A DNA stretch of 11,054 bases, taken from NCBI GenBank assembly GCA_016928975.1, contig JAFGJR010000054.1, forward strand, positions 1 through 11,054, written 5' to 3'. The position numbers were made by a program, and so were the translations under genes. Source of the DNA: Sedimentisphaerales bacterium (GTDB lineage Bacteria > Planctomycetota > Phycisphaerae > Sedimentisphaerales > SG8-4). Each line of letters starts with the position of its first letter. Position 1 is the stretch's first letter. Below are positions 1 through 6,809 of the stretch, piece after piece. The notes under the pieces were generated by a model. The model did not search any database. It saw nothing but the letters and a program-made list of their open reading frames with translations, and was not told the origin of the DNA.

Positions 1-54
1 ACGGCCGCGGACTCAGCTACAAGCGGAACTCGGCAAAACCTAACCCCATACTCA

Positions 55-105
55 TCAAGGAGTTGCCCACGGCAGTGCCATTCGACCATGTACCTGTTTG
101 TTCAT
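55..105 (-). CDS. Possible 16-codon ORF with strong SD (leader peptide or broken gene start)
   Basis: An ATG at 105-103 sits 7 nt downstream of AGGAGGGG and opens a short frame, MNKQVHGRMALPWATP, that ends at TGA 57-55. That stop overlaps a second ATG (TGATG), which opens another very short frame of 12 codons ending near position 17. A third frame, starting at ATG 89, is open to the window edge (MVEWHCRGQLLDEYG...). Its third codon positions are not GC-rich like those of the neighbouring genes, so I do not call it. Possible readings are a leader or upstream ORF before a gene beyond the window, or the start of a gene broken by a frameshift. The only strong evidence is the ribosome-binding site. 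I do not recognise the peptide. Confidence 0.25.
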   Translation of the reverse strand: MNKQVHGRMALPWATP

Positions 106-112
106 AGGGATG

Positions 113-120
113 CCCCTCCT
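113..120 (-). promoter_or_regulatory. Strong Shine-Dalgarno AGGAGGGG
   Basis: On the minus strand AGGAGGGG is followed after 7 nt by ATG at 105. It is the best ribosome-binding site in the left 500 bp and implies that something is translated toward position 1. The AGGG of the site could pair with CCCT just before the ATG (AGGG-GCAT-CCCT), a small hairpin that could partly mask it. Confidence 0.45.
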
Positions 121-155
121 AAAAAGAGCCACGATATGACTGTCACTATCCACCA

Positions 156-177
156 CGGCGATGCCACCGCATCGCCG
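156..177. repeat. 9-bp perfect inverted repeat (hairpin)
   Basis: CGGCGATGC, a 4-nt loop CACC, then GCATCGCCG: a perfect 9-bp stem. Neither strand has a T-run directly after it. On the minus strand a CTTTTT tract comes about 30 nt later, just before the strong SD. It could be a terminator without a clean U-tract for the upstream tRNA, or part of the leader of the small ORF at 105. The function is not determined. Confidence 0.5.
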
Positions 178-301
178 CCACAACAAGTCAAAACCGTAGG
201 TGTCAGAGTATCGGTCTACCCAGACTCCATGTCCCCGTCAAGCGGGCCCGCCATTTTGTCGCGAGAAGGCGGCTGGGCTTGGGCTACCCGATCGTGTCAC
301 A

Positions 302-493
302 TCAGCCGGCATATGTGGCCAGGACCTCTCCCGCGGCTTCGGGGTCGTAGGACTCCTCGACCATCTCCTTGGTGTAGTACATGTCTGCCAGACGCTTCAA
401 GGGTGTGGCAAGGAGTGTAGTACCCCTTCGGCCGAAGTGGGTGATACGGGAATGATCTCGCCATAACTCCTTGGCTGTACGAGCTTTAGAGGA
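302..493 (-). pseudogene. Possible gene remnant just downstream of tRNA-Val
   Basis: Immediately after the tRNA there is an open minus-strand frame of about 63 codons ending in TGA at 304-302. Its last half looks coding: GC-rich third positions, and a sensible mix of charged and hydrophobic residues (RLADMYYTKEMVEESYDPEA). No ATG or GTG with a ribosome-binding site opens this frame outside the tRNA; the only internal starts are a TTG and an ATG near position 390, both without an SD. A fragment of a gene left beside a tRNA is one explanation, since tRNA 3' ends are common integration sites; chance is another. I do not recognise the family. Confidence 0.2.
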
Positions 494-494
494 A

Positions 495-568
495 TGGGCG
501 GTACAAGATTTGAACTTGTGACCTCGTGCGTGTCGAGCACGCGCTCTAGCCAACTGAGCTAACCGCCC
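495..568 (-). tRNA. tRNA-Val (anticodon GAC), CCA not encoded
   Basis: A full cloverleaf folds on the minus strand. The acceptor stem GGGCGGT/ACCGCCC is perfectly paired, the D-stem is GCTC/GAGC with GG in the loop, the anticodon stem CGTGC/GCACG and the T-stem ACAAG/CTTGT are perfect, and the T-loop is TTCAAAT. The discriminator is A (position 495) and no CCA follows. The anticodon loop is TCGACAC, giving GAC at 34-36, which reads GUC and GUU valine codons. A35, C36 and A73 are the known valine identity elements. The odd point is C at position 33, where U is nearly universal in elongator tRNAs. The short variable region excludes Ser or Leu. The gene stands alone, with its own probable promoter. 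Confidence 0.93.
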
Positions 569-588
569 CTGTCGTACTTTCGGCCAGC

Positions 589-617
589 AGTATCCGCGAT
601 ACGCGGGTGGAAATCAA
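589..617 (-). promoter_or_regulatory. Probable tRNA-Val promoter
   Basis: On the minus strand TTGATT (617-612) and GATACT (594-589) are separated by exactly 17 nt, each matching 4 of 6 sigma-70 consensus bases. The predicted transcription start is close to position 582, some 14 nt before the tRNA. The spacer and -10 edge contain a perfect inverted repeat CCGCG-ATA-CGCGG (594-606). Confidence 0.45.
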
Positions 618-692
618 GGGGTTTTGCAGAATTCCGAAAAATATGCTTGTAGGGCACCCGCGTGCGAGGACGCCCACTGGCGAATGCCGGCA

Positions 693-1199
693 TCAGAAGG
701 GCAGGTTTCGCCGAATCACGGCCGCCGCAGCCAAGGTACGCTGGAAATTGCCGATGCGGACGGTCAGGGAGATCTGGACGCTCTTGCAGTCCAGCCCGTT
801 GTCCGTTGGTGTCTTGGTGAACGTCGCAGCGGTGACGCTGTTGCAGAGCACATACTGGCGGCCATCGCTGTTGGTGACCAAGTACAGAGTCCCGTTGTTG
901 AACAGGTAGCTGATATTCTGGTTCGTAGCGGTGAAGAAATTGCATCGGTTAGAGGCCGCGCTGGGATCGACAAAGTACCCAGTGCGAAGCTGGCTGGTCA
1001 TGCGCGTCAGCGCCTGGCGGGCGTTGTTGATCGTCTCGTACATCTCCTCGTTTTCGCTGTAGTTGATGGCAGAGGCATTGAACGCCACCGCCACAGCCGC
1101 AAGCAGCATGGCCGAGATGGCCAGACCGATCAGGCATTCCACAAGCGTGAACGCCCTTCGGGTTGATGGTCTGTGATTGATGATTGATAATTCGCCCAT
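693..1199 (-). CDS. Prepilin-like protein, GspJ/PilW type (minor pseudopilin)
   Basis: A type IV prepilin signature follows a basic leader: RRA|FTLVECLIGLAISAML, with cleavage expected after residue 16, Phe at +1 and Glu at +5, then a hydrophobic helix of about 20 residues. The rest (NNARQALTRMTSQLRTG and beyond) has the N-terminal helix and small beta-rich domain typical of GspJ/PilW-like minor pilins. Length is 168 aa from ATG 1199, with four cysteines. The -1 residue is Ala where most prepilins have Gly. Start choice is uncertain: GTG 1235 or ATG 1232 would give a 27-28 residue leader, and no candidate has a clear SD; I prefer 1199 for the more usual leader length. It is the last gene of the operon. 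It probably primes or tips the filament at the inner membrane after processing by a peptidase encoded elsewhere. Confidence 0.82.
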   Translation of the reverse strand: MGELSIINHRPSTRRAFTLVECLIGLAISAMLLAAVAVAFNASAINYSENEEMYETINNARQALTRMTSQLRTGYFVDPSAASNRCNFFTATNQNISYLFNNGTLYLVTNSDGRQYVLCNSVTAATFTKTPTDNGLDCKSVQISLTVRIGNFQRTLAAAAVIRRNLPF

Positions 1200-1259
1200 A
1201 GTGTTAGTCCATCTGGAATGCCGGGTGTCCATCACCCCGTCACTTGTGTTGTCCCACCG

Positions 1260-1751
1260 TCAATATCGCGCGCGAATCCAGCTCGTGGAGGTGATCAGTT
1301 GACCACCCTGATGGATATTCACCGTGATCCGAACGAAGTCGGTCGAACGATCCGTCGCCACCGTATCGAAGCTCGTGGCGCTGATGTTCTGGACAGTCAC
1401 CTGCTGGGTGAATCCAGCCAGATCATTGAGTGTCCCCCGGCTCGCGTTGATGGGCGGCGAGAACGTGGCATTGTCAAAGTCATCGACGTCGTCATAGGAG
1501 GCCAGACTTCCCTCCTCTGGTCCGAAGGTCGTCCAGCTCATTCCGGGCGGATCTACCACCGGTAGCAGGGTCGTCAGCTCCCGGATTTGCTCGATTAGGA
1601 ACTCAGCTGTGGACAGGTCTGCTCCGACACCGTTGGCTTGTGTGAAGGAGTTGGTCGCCACGGCCAGGGCCGTGATCGACAACCCGACCAGCACCACCGC
1701 GATCATCACTTCGATCAGCGAGAATCCCTTGCAGTTCCGCGTTGCAGCCAT
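1260..1751 (-). CDS. Prepilin-like protein, GspI/PilV type (minor pseudopilin)
   Basis: 163 aa. The N-terminus MAATRNCKG|FSLIEVMIAVVL is a textbook prepilin leader: a short basic peptide, Gly -1, Phe +1, Glu +5, then a hydrophobic helix to about residue 33. The remaining ~125 residues form an acidic, Ser/Thr-rich domain ending in beta-like segments (DFVRITVNIHQGG), consistent with GspI/PilV-type minor pilins. ATG 1751 is chosen because a GGAGGGGGG ribosome-binding site precedes it and the prepilin leader begins there; the same frame is open far upstream, but only as a shadow of pilC. It lies 32 bp after pilC and 60 bp before the next prepilin ATG. The pair suggests a minor-pilin priming complex. 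It is unlikely to be the major pilin. Confidence 0.85.
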   Translation of the reverse strand: MAATRNCKGFSLIEVMIAVVLVGLSITALAVATNSFTQANGVGADLSTAEFLIEQIRELTTLLPVVDPPGMSWTTFGPEEGSLASYDDVDDFDNATFSPPINASRGTLNDLAGFTQQVTVQNISATSFDTVATDRSTDFVRITVNIHQGGQLITSTSWIRARY

Positions 1752-1783
1752 GATACTACCCCCCTCCGGTAAACGCCGCCAGC

Positions 1784-2992
1784 CTATTTGCCTGTAACGA
1801 GGTTCGACATCTTGAAGATCGGCAGGATGATGCTCATCGCGATGAAACCGACCAGCGCACCCATGCACACGATCATAATCGGCTCGATCATCGAGGTCAC
1901 CGCCTTGATCACGGTCTTCAGCTCGCGGGCATAGAAGCTCGACACGTCCCGCAGAACATCCGCCATGTTGCCGGATTCCTCGCCGCTTCGAATCATCTGC
2001 ACGACGCTGCTGGGCATCAGTGTGTAGCGACTCAGACTGGAAGCGATCTTCTTGCCCTGCCGCACCTCCTCGTAGACCCCCAGCCACATGTCCTTGTATA
2101 GAACATTGCCGGCGATGTGAGCCGTGATGGACAGCGTATTGAGAATCGGCACGCCCGCCCTTGTCAGCACGCCCATCGTATGGAGGCTTCGCGTGATGTA
2201 CAGACTGCGGCACAGCGTGCGGATCAACGGTAACACCAGCTTGGTCTTGTCCCACCACACCCGACCGACTGGCGTGTTGATGAAGTACCAGAAGCCCCAG
2301 AAACCCGCGCCGATGGCGGGGATCATGACATACCACCAGTGTCGCACGAAGGCACTTGTGGCCATCAGCAGGAGTGTCGGGACCGGCAACAGACGCTCCT
2401 TGCCCCGGAACAGGGCAGTGAATCGCGGCAGGACGAAACACAGCAGGAAGATGGTCACGCCGACCGCCATCACGGCGATGATGATCGGATAGACCATCGC
2501 GCCCTTGACTTGGGAGCGTGTCTCCGCCTCCTGGTCCAGATACTCGGCCAGTTTCTGTAGCATGTCGCTGAGCGAGCCGGAGGCTTCGGCCGCTGCCACC
2601 ATGTTGATATAGAGGTTGCTGAAGATGCCTGGGTGCTCCGCCAGGGCCTGGGAGAAGCTGTTGCCCTCTTCGATTCGGATTTTGAGGTCCCGGATCGCGG
2701 TCTTGAATTTCTGGTTGTCGCACTGCTCCGCAATCCCCTCGAGGGCATCCTGCAGGCTGATTCCTGCGCGGACCATAACAGCCAACTGCGTGGTGAACTG
2801 CAGAATGTGCTTGCGGTTGGGGCCGAACTCGACTCGAAAGCCACGCAGTCTCGCGAGCACACTGTCCGTCCCGGACACATTGTGGGACGACTCGTACCTT
2901 CGAGAGCTCTCGATAGGATTGTCGTGGAACCCACTCTGGCGGACCTCGGAAGTCGCCGCCGCCTCGTAGTCTTGTGCCGTATGTGCTGCCAT
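1784..2992 (-). CDS. pilC: PilC/GspF inner-membrane platform protein
   Basis: 402 aa, the usual length for the family. After a polar N-terminal tail of about 60 residues come two T2SSF domains, roughly 63-190 and 267-389. Each has the family's helical bundle with a Gly-rich motif (MVRAGISLQDALEG in the first, VLTRAGVPILNTL in the second) and the E-SG signature (EASGSLSDML, EESGNMADVL). Membrane helices are visible near 166-189, 217-238 and 370-393. This is the inner-membrane platform on which the PilB and PilT motors act to insert or extract pilins. An SD (GAGGGG) overlaps the stop codon of pilT, 10 bp upstream, so translation is probably coupled. Distinguishing PilC from GspF rests on the adjacent pilT. 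Confidence 0.95.
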   Translation of the reverse strand: MAAHTAQDYEAAATSEVRQSGFHDNPIESSRRYESSHNVSGTDSVLARLRGFRVEFGPNRKHILQFTTQLAVMVRAGISLQDALEGIAEQCDNQKFKTAIRDLKIRIEEGNSFSQALAEHPGIFSNLYINMVAAAEASGSLSDMLQKLAEYLDQEAETRSQVKGAMVYPIIIAVMAVGVTIFLLCFVLPRFTALFRGKERLLPVPTLLLMATSAFVRHWWYVMIPAIGAGFWGFWYFINTPVGRVWWDKTKLVLPLIRTLCRSLYITRSLHTMGVLTRAGVPILNTLSITAHIAGNVLYKDMWLGVYEEVRQGKKIASSLSRYTLMPSSVVQMIRSGEESGNMADVLRDVSSFYARELKTVIKAVTSMIEPIMIVCMGALVGFIAMSIILPIFKMSNLVTGK

Positions 2993-3002
2993 AACGTCCC
3001 CT

Positions 3003-4112
3003 CTAATTCTCTGCCCCTACGACCACTCCCTGCTTGGCTTGGTCCGTCTTGCCCGCGGCTGCCAGCATCTTCTCCATCTTGCCCGGGTTGCCGGAGCGAA
3101 CGATGGCCTCCTCCCGGTCGATGAAGCCCTTGAAGTACATTTCCGCGATGCTGTGATCGAGGCTCTGCATGCCCAGCCGCCGCGAGGTCTCAATGATGTT
3201 CGGAATCTCGTAGATCCGGTTCTCACGGACGCAGTTGCGGGTGGCGGAGGTGCACAGGAGGATTTCCGTGCAGGGCACCATGCCCGGCTGATCGATGCGC
3301 TTGAACAGAGTCTGCGAGACGACCGCCTGGAGCGTGTTGGCCAGCATCGTACGGATCTGGTTCTGCTGACCGGCGGGGTAAATGTCGATGATCCGCTCGA
3401 TGCTCTGCGAGGCGTTGATCGTGTGCAGAGTGCTGAAGACCAGGTGGCCCGTTTCGGCGGCGGTGATCGTGAAGCTCGTCGTCTCCAGGTCGCGCATTTC
3501 GCCGACCATGATAATATCAGGGTCCTGCCGCAAGGCGTGCCGAAGCCCGGATGCGAAATTTGGACAATCCGAGCCGATTTCCCGCTGCTCGATCATGCAC
3601 CGGTCGTTCTCGATCAGGTACTCGACGGGGTCCTCCAGCGTGATGATTCGCTTGCTGCACCGGGAATTGATCAGGCCGATCATGGCGGCCAGTGTCGTGC
3701 TCTTCCCGGACCCGGTGTGGCCCGTCACGAGCACCAGGCCGCGAGGCAGATCGGTCAGCTCCTTGACGATCGCAGGCAGGTGCAGATCGTCGATCTTGAG
3801 CACCTGGTTCGGAATCACGCGGAAGGAGATAGCGACGGTGTCGCGCTGAAAGTGGGCATTGACGCGGAATCGGTGCCCGTCACTGACAGCCGTGGAGAAA
3901 TCCAGGTCGCGCGTCTCCTCGAATTTCCTCATCTTCTCCGGCCCGACCATCGCCAGCACCATCCCCTTTGCGTCCTGGTTCGTTACAGGCGGGAACTCCG
4001 TCGCAATCAGCTCGGTGTCTCTTCGCAGCACCGGCGGCATGCCCACGTTGATATGCACGTCGCTGGCGCGGTTCTCAATCGCCGTTTCCAGAATGATCCT
4101 GATATCCAGCAT
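3003..4112 (-). CDS. pilT: PilT, twitching-motility retraction ATPase
   Basis: 369 aa, close to the family norm with a short polar C-terminal extension. It has an N-terminal PAS-like domain (1-100) and a RecA-like core: Walker A GHTGSGKSTT (131-140), Asp box ITLEDPVEY (157-165), Walker B DPDIIMVGEMRD (197-208) and His box TGHLVFSTLHT (221-231). The C-terminal ATRNCVRE (290-297) corresponds to the AIRNLIRE motif that is required for retraction and distinguishes PilT from PilB. No tetracysteine zinc site is present, as expected. PilT hydrolyses ATP in the cytoplasm to depolymerise the pilus. It lies between pilB (38 bp upstream, with a hairpin) and pilC (10 bp downstream). An AGGA before ATG 4112 serves as SD. 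Confidence 0.96.
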   Translation of the reverse strand: MLDIRIILETAIENRASDVHINVGMPPVLRRDTELIATEFPPVTNQDAKGMVLAMVGPEKMRKFEETRDLDFSTAVSDGHRFRVNAHFQRDTVAISFRVIPNQVLKIDDLHLPAIVKELTDLPRGLVLVTGHTGSGKSTTLAAMIGLINSRCSKRIITLEDPVEYLIENDRCMIEQREIGSDCPNFASGLRHALRQDPDIIMVGEMRDLETTSFTITAAETGHLVFSTLHTINASQSIERIIDIYPAGQQNQIRTMLANTLQAVVSQTLFKRIDQPGMVPCTEILLCTSATRNCVRENRIYEIPNIIETSRRLGMQSLDHSIAEMYFKGFIDREEAIVRSGNPGKMEKMLAAAGKTDQAKQGVVVGAEN

Positions 4113-4130
4113 AGCTCAGTCCTGTGACAA

Positions 4131-4148
4131 CGCCCGATGCTTCGGGCG
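4131..4148 (-). repeat. 7-bp perfect hairpin between pilB and pilT
   Basis: CGCCCGA and TCGGGCG flank a 4-nt loop within the 38-bp pilB-pilT gap, starting 2 nt after the pilB stop. On the minus strand it is followed by TTGTCAC, not by a T-run, so it is unlikely to be a full terminator. It may be an RNA-processing or attenuating stem setting the ratio of retraction to extension ATPase. The fold is seen in the sequence; the role is inference. Confidence 0.55.
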
Positions 4149-4150
4149 GA

Positions 4151-6028
4151 TCAGCTCATGTTTTCCGTGAAGACTTCATCTTCGCTCTGCCCGTATATCT
4201 CGGTCACGCGAAGCACTTCTTCCAGTGTGGTCAACCCCGCCTTGATCTTCTTGATCCCGTCGTGGAACAGGGTGTCCCGGCCGCTCGCCCGGAAGGCCCG
4301 ACGCATGTTGTTCACGGAGGAGTCCTGATTGATGATGTCGCGGAACCTGTCGTCGATCAGGAGCAGCTCGAAGATGCCCACCCGCCCGGAGTACCCGGAG
4401 CCTCGGCAGGCCTCGCACCCGGCGCCATGCCTCAGCTCCTCCGGCTTGACGCCGGCCCGCTCCATATACTTCTCCATGTGCTCGGGCAGGTGGTCGGCCT
4501 GCTTGCACTTCGGGCAAATCCGCCGCACGAGGCGCTGGGCCACCGCAGCGTTCAACGAGGCCGCGATCAGGTACGGATCGATTCCGATGTTCACCAGTCT
4601 CGTGATGCTCGTGGCGGCGTCATTCGTGTGCAGGGTCGAGAGAACCAGGTGACCCGTCAGGGCCGCCTGGACCGCGATTCTCGCCGTCTCATTGTCGCGG
4701 ATTTCGCCGAGCATGATCACATCCGGGTCCTGGCGCAGCAGACTGCGCAGCGCGGCCGCAAAGGTCAGCCCGGTCTTCTCGTTGACTTGTACCTGGTTGC
4801 AGAAGTCCAGCTCGTATTCGACAGGGTCCTCGACGGTGGATATGTTCAGCCGGTGACCGTCCATCCCGCACAGAGCGGAGTACAGCGTGGTGCTCTTTCC
4901 CGATCCCGTCGGCCCGGTGACCAGAAGAATGCCGTGCGGCATGTTCACCTGTTCCCTGAAAATCGCGCAGACGTCCGGTTCCATCCCCACGTGCTCCAGC
5001 CCGCGCGCGATGGACTTGCTGTCGAGCACTCGCACGACGGTCTTCTCGCCGCGATTCGTCGGCAGCGTGGAGATGCGCAGGTCGATGGCCCGGCCTCCAA
5101 CGATGGCCGAGACCTTGCCGTCCTGAGGCAGCCGCCGCTCCGAGATGTCAAGGTTCGCCATGATCTTGATACGCGAGACAATGGCAGGGTGCATCTTGAT
5201 CGGCGCCTGGGTGGTCTCGAACAGCACACCGTCGATGCGGTAGCGGATCCTCGTCTGGCTCTCCTTGGGCTCGATGTGAATGTCACTGGCCCCGTCCCGC
5301 ACGGCGTTGCTGATGAGATAGTTGACGAATTTGATGACAGGCGACTGTCCGGCCATCTTCTCGAGGTCTTCCGAGTCTTCCTTCTGATCCTGGACGACCT
5401 CGACGTCCGTCATGTCGCTGATGATATCATCGAGGTTGCACTCGACAACCTCGTCCTCCTGGAAGGACTCGCAGATGGCGGCGATATCTTCCGCCGCGCA
5501 CACGAGAACTCGCGTCTCCATCTGCGTCTGACGCTTCACATCCTCCAGGGCGAAGATGTTCGCCGGCTCGCTGGTGGCGACAACGAGGGTGTCCTGCTCG
5601 ACACCGATCGGAACGATGTTGCTGCGCCGGATGAACTCCAGGTCGAGCTTGTGAAATGCGTCCTTGCTCACATCCTGCGGGGTAACGCGCCGAAACTCGA
5701 GGCCGCTGAGTTTGGCCTTGGCCTCCAGCACATCCGTCGCGCCGGCCAGGTTCTCCTTCAGCACCCACGTAGCGGCATCCATGCCGGGTCGGCTCATCAG
5801 CTCGCGCCGCATGCGACCGTACTGCTCGTCGCTGATCCTGCCCATCTCCAGTAGAATGTCGGCCACGTCCCGGACGTGTGACTGGCTCGACGGCTCCGGA
5901 GAATACAGGTCACACAAACCGCGCACCGACTCGTCTTCGGCGGGATTCTCGAGTGCCGCAGGCATCTCGACGTTTGAAGGCCGAGGCGGGGCTTTGTCTT
6001 TTGGATGAGATAGGAAACGTAACATCAT
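4151..6028 (-). CDS. pilB: PilB/GspE assembly ATPase
   Basis: 625 aa. A polar N-terminus (1-50) leads into a MshEN/T2SSE N-terminal domain (about 50-185), an acidic linker (190-226), then N2 and the RecA-like core. The core carries Walker A GPTGSGKSTT (372-381), Asp box STVEDPVEYE (397-406), Walker B DPDVIMLGEIRD (434-445) and His box TGHLVLSTLHT (458-468). The zinc-binding tetracysteine CPKC...CEAC (505-508, 538-541) is complete, as in GspE and PilB and unlike PilT. It powers pilin polymerisation through PilC. The start ATG 6028 overlaps the upstream stop by 4 bp (ATGA); a second ATG follows at 6025. There is no SD, so translational coupling is likely. PilB is preferred to GspE because of the neighbouring pilT and pilMNO. 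Confidence 0.95.
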   Translation of the reverse strand: MMLRFLSHPKDKAPPRPSNVEMPAALENPAEDESVRGLCDLYSPEPSSQSHVRDVADILLEMGRISDEQYGRMRRELMSRPGMDAATWVLKENLAGATDVLEAKAKLSGLEFRRVTPQDVSKDAFHKLDLEFIRRSNIVPIGVEQDTLVVATSEPANIFALEDVKRQTQMETRVLVCAAEDIAAICESFQEDEVVECNLDDIISDMTDVEVVQDQKEDSEDLEKMAGQSPVIKFVNYLISNAVRDGASDIHIEPKESQTRIRYRIDGVLFETTQAPIKMHPAIVSRIKIMANLDISERRLPQDGKVSAIVGGRAIDLRISTLPTNRGEKTVVRVLDSKSIARGLEHVGMEPDVCAIFREQVNMPHGILLVTGPTGSGKSTTLYSALCGMDGHRLNISTVEDPVEYELDFCNQVQVNEKTGLTFAAALRSLLRQDPDVIMLGEIRDNETARIAVQAALTGHLVLSTLHTNDAATSITRLVNIGIDPYLIAASLNAAVAQRLVRRICPKCKQADHLPEHMEKYMERAGVKPEELRHGAGCEACRGSGYSGRVGIFELLLIDDRFRDIINQDSSVNNMRRAFRASGRDTLFHDGIKKIKAGLTTLEEVLRVTEIYGQSEDEVFTENMS

Positions 6029-6756
6029 TGTGACAACTTAAGCACGACATCATACTCTCCGGTCTCGGCGGATGTCCCGCCAGCCGGGTCCCCATCGCCC
6101 CGCCATGCCAGCTCGACGAAATCGCGGCCAATGCGGGTGATGACAAAACCTTCGATGGTGTCGCCCTGCCGCAGAAGCGTGTCGTTGATCATGCAACTGC
6201 TGGCTTGGGCGGACTGCATCACGCTCAGAAGCGAAAGCGAGCCGGCCCGCTGCTTCAGGCGCTGCCGCTGCACAAGGGCGGCCTCGGCCGCGGAGTCGGT
6301 CTCCGGCGTGATCTCGGACTTCATGTCCTTGGCGAACGCTTCCACCTCAAACGGGTTCTTCACGAGGTCACTCACGTTCACCTGGAGAACGCCCGAGAAC
6401 TCGGAGAATTTCTTGAGGATCTGGTCCATCCTGGCGATCATCTCGGCGCTGACGCCGGTGAGGCGACTGATGGCCACCTCGATCTTCGTCTGCTCCTCGT
6501 CGGCCTGCTTGGCCAGCGCCGCCTGCGGCTGGCTCTTGCGAATCATGAACCACAGGCACAACAGGCCGATCGATACGAGGATGGCCACGAGAATCGTGCT
6601 CTTCCGCAGGCTCCTGGAGTCCGTGACCACGGTAAGGTATTCAAGAGAGCCGGCCTCTTCGGGCGCGTTGGGCTGGCGCTGTCCGCCGTTTTTGGTCTGG
6701 TTCGACGCATTCCCGGCCCCTTGTTCACGCATGAAAGAAAGCATATGCAGCCCCAT
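6025..6756 (-). CDS. PilP/GspC-like inner-membrane alignment protein
   Basis: 243 aa from ATG 6756. A polar N-terminus of about 50 residues is followed by one membrane helix (about 53-72), a charged helical stretch, the motif LVKNPFEV (131-138) reminiscent of the DPF motif before PilP domains, and a C-terminal beta domain (about 174-243: SCMINDTLLRQGDTIEGF, then ITRIGRDFVEL). That layout matches the GspC homology region or PilP fold, which bridges the PilNO complex to the secretin. Unlike classical PilP it has no lipobox and is anchored by a helix, as GspC is. An AGAGGA lies 9 nt before ATG 6756; TTG 6759 is an alternative. Its position after pilO, where pilP sits in classical pilMNOPQ operons, supports the role. 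Sequence similarity is weak, so I give no symbol. Confidence 0.75.
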   Translation of the reverse strand: MGLHMLSFMREQGAGNASNQTKNGGQRQPNAPEEAGSLEYLTVVTDSRSLRKSTILVAILVSIGLLCLWFMIRKSQPQAALAKQADEEQTKIEVAISRLTGVSAEMIARMDQILKKFSEFSGVLQVNVSDLVKNPFEVEAFAKDMKSEITPETDSAAEAALVQRQRLKQRAGSLSLLSVMQSAQASSCMINDTLLRQGDTIEGFVITRIGRDFVELAWRGDGDPAGGTSAETGEYDVVLKLSQ

Positions 6757-6809
6757 CAATGTCTATCCTCTGGTTCGCACGGGCATTCCACACGGACGCT
6801 CCGCCACGA

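Noticed and set aside
569..692. Terminator at the end of the pil operon
   Set aside because: Only weak stems such as CGCC-cact-GGCG type pairs are present, and the ATTTTT tract is not directly preceded by a stable hairpin.
1752..2723. A long in-frame extension in front of the GspI-like prepilin
   Set aside because: It overlaps pilC in another frame, is rich in Arg, Gly and His, and would bury the prepilin leader internally; the SD and leader fix the start at 1751.
3039..4127. A 362-codon plus-strand open frame opposite pilT
   Set aside because: Antisense shadow of pilT. The near-tiling of long antisense frames across the operon follows from shared codon bias rather than from a second set of genes.
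4124..5854. A 576-codon open frame on the plus strand opposite pilB
   Set aside because: It mirrors the codon positions of pilB, whose motifs and length are unmistakable. Its translation is rich in Arg, His, Asp and Leu with no domain, typical of the antisense shadow of a GC-rich gene.
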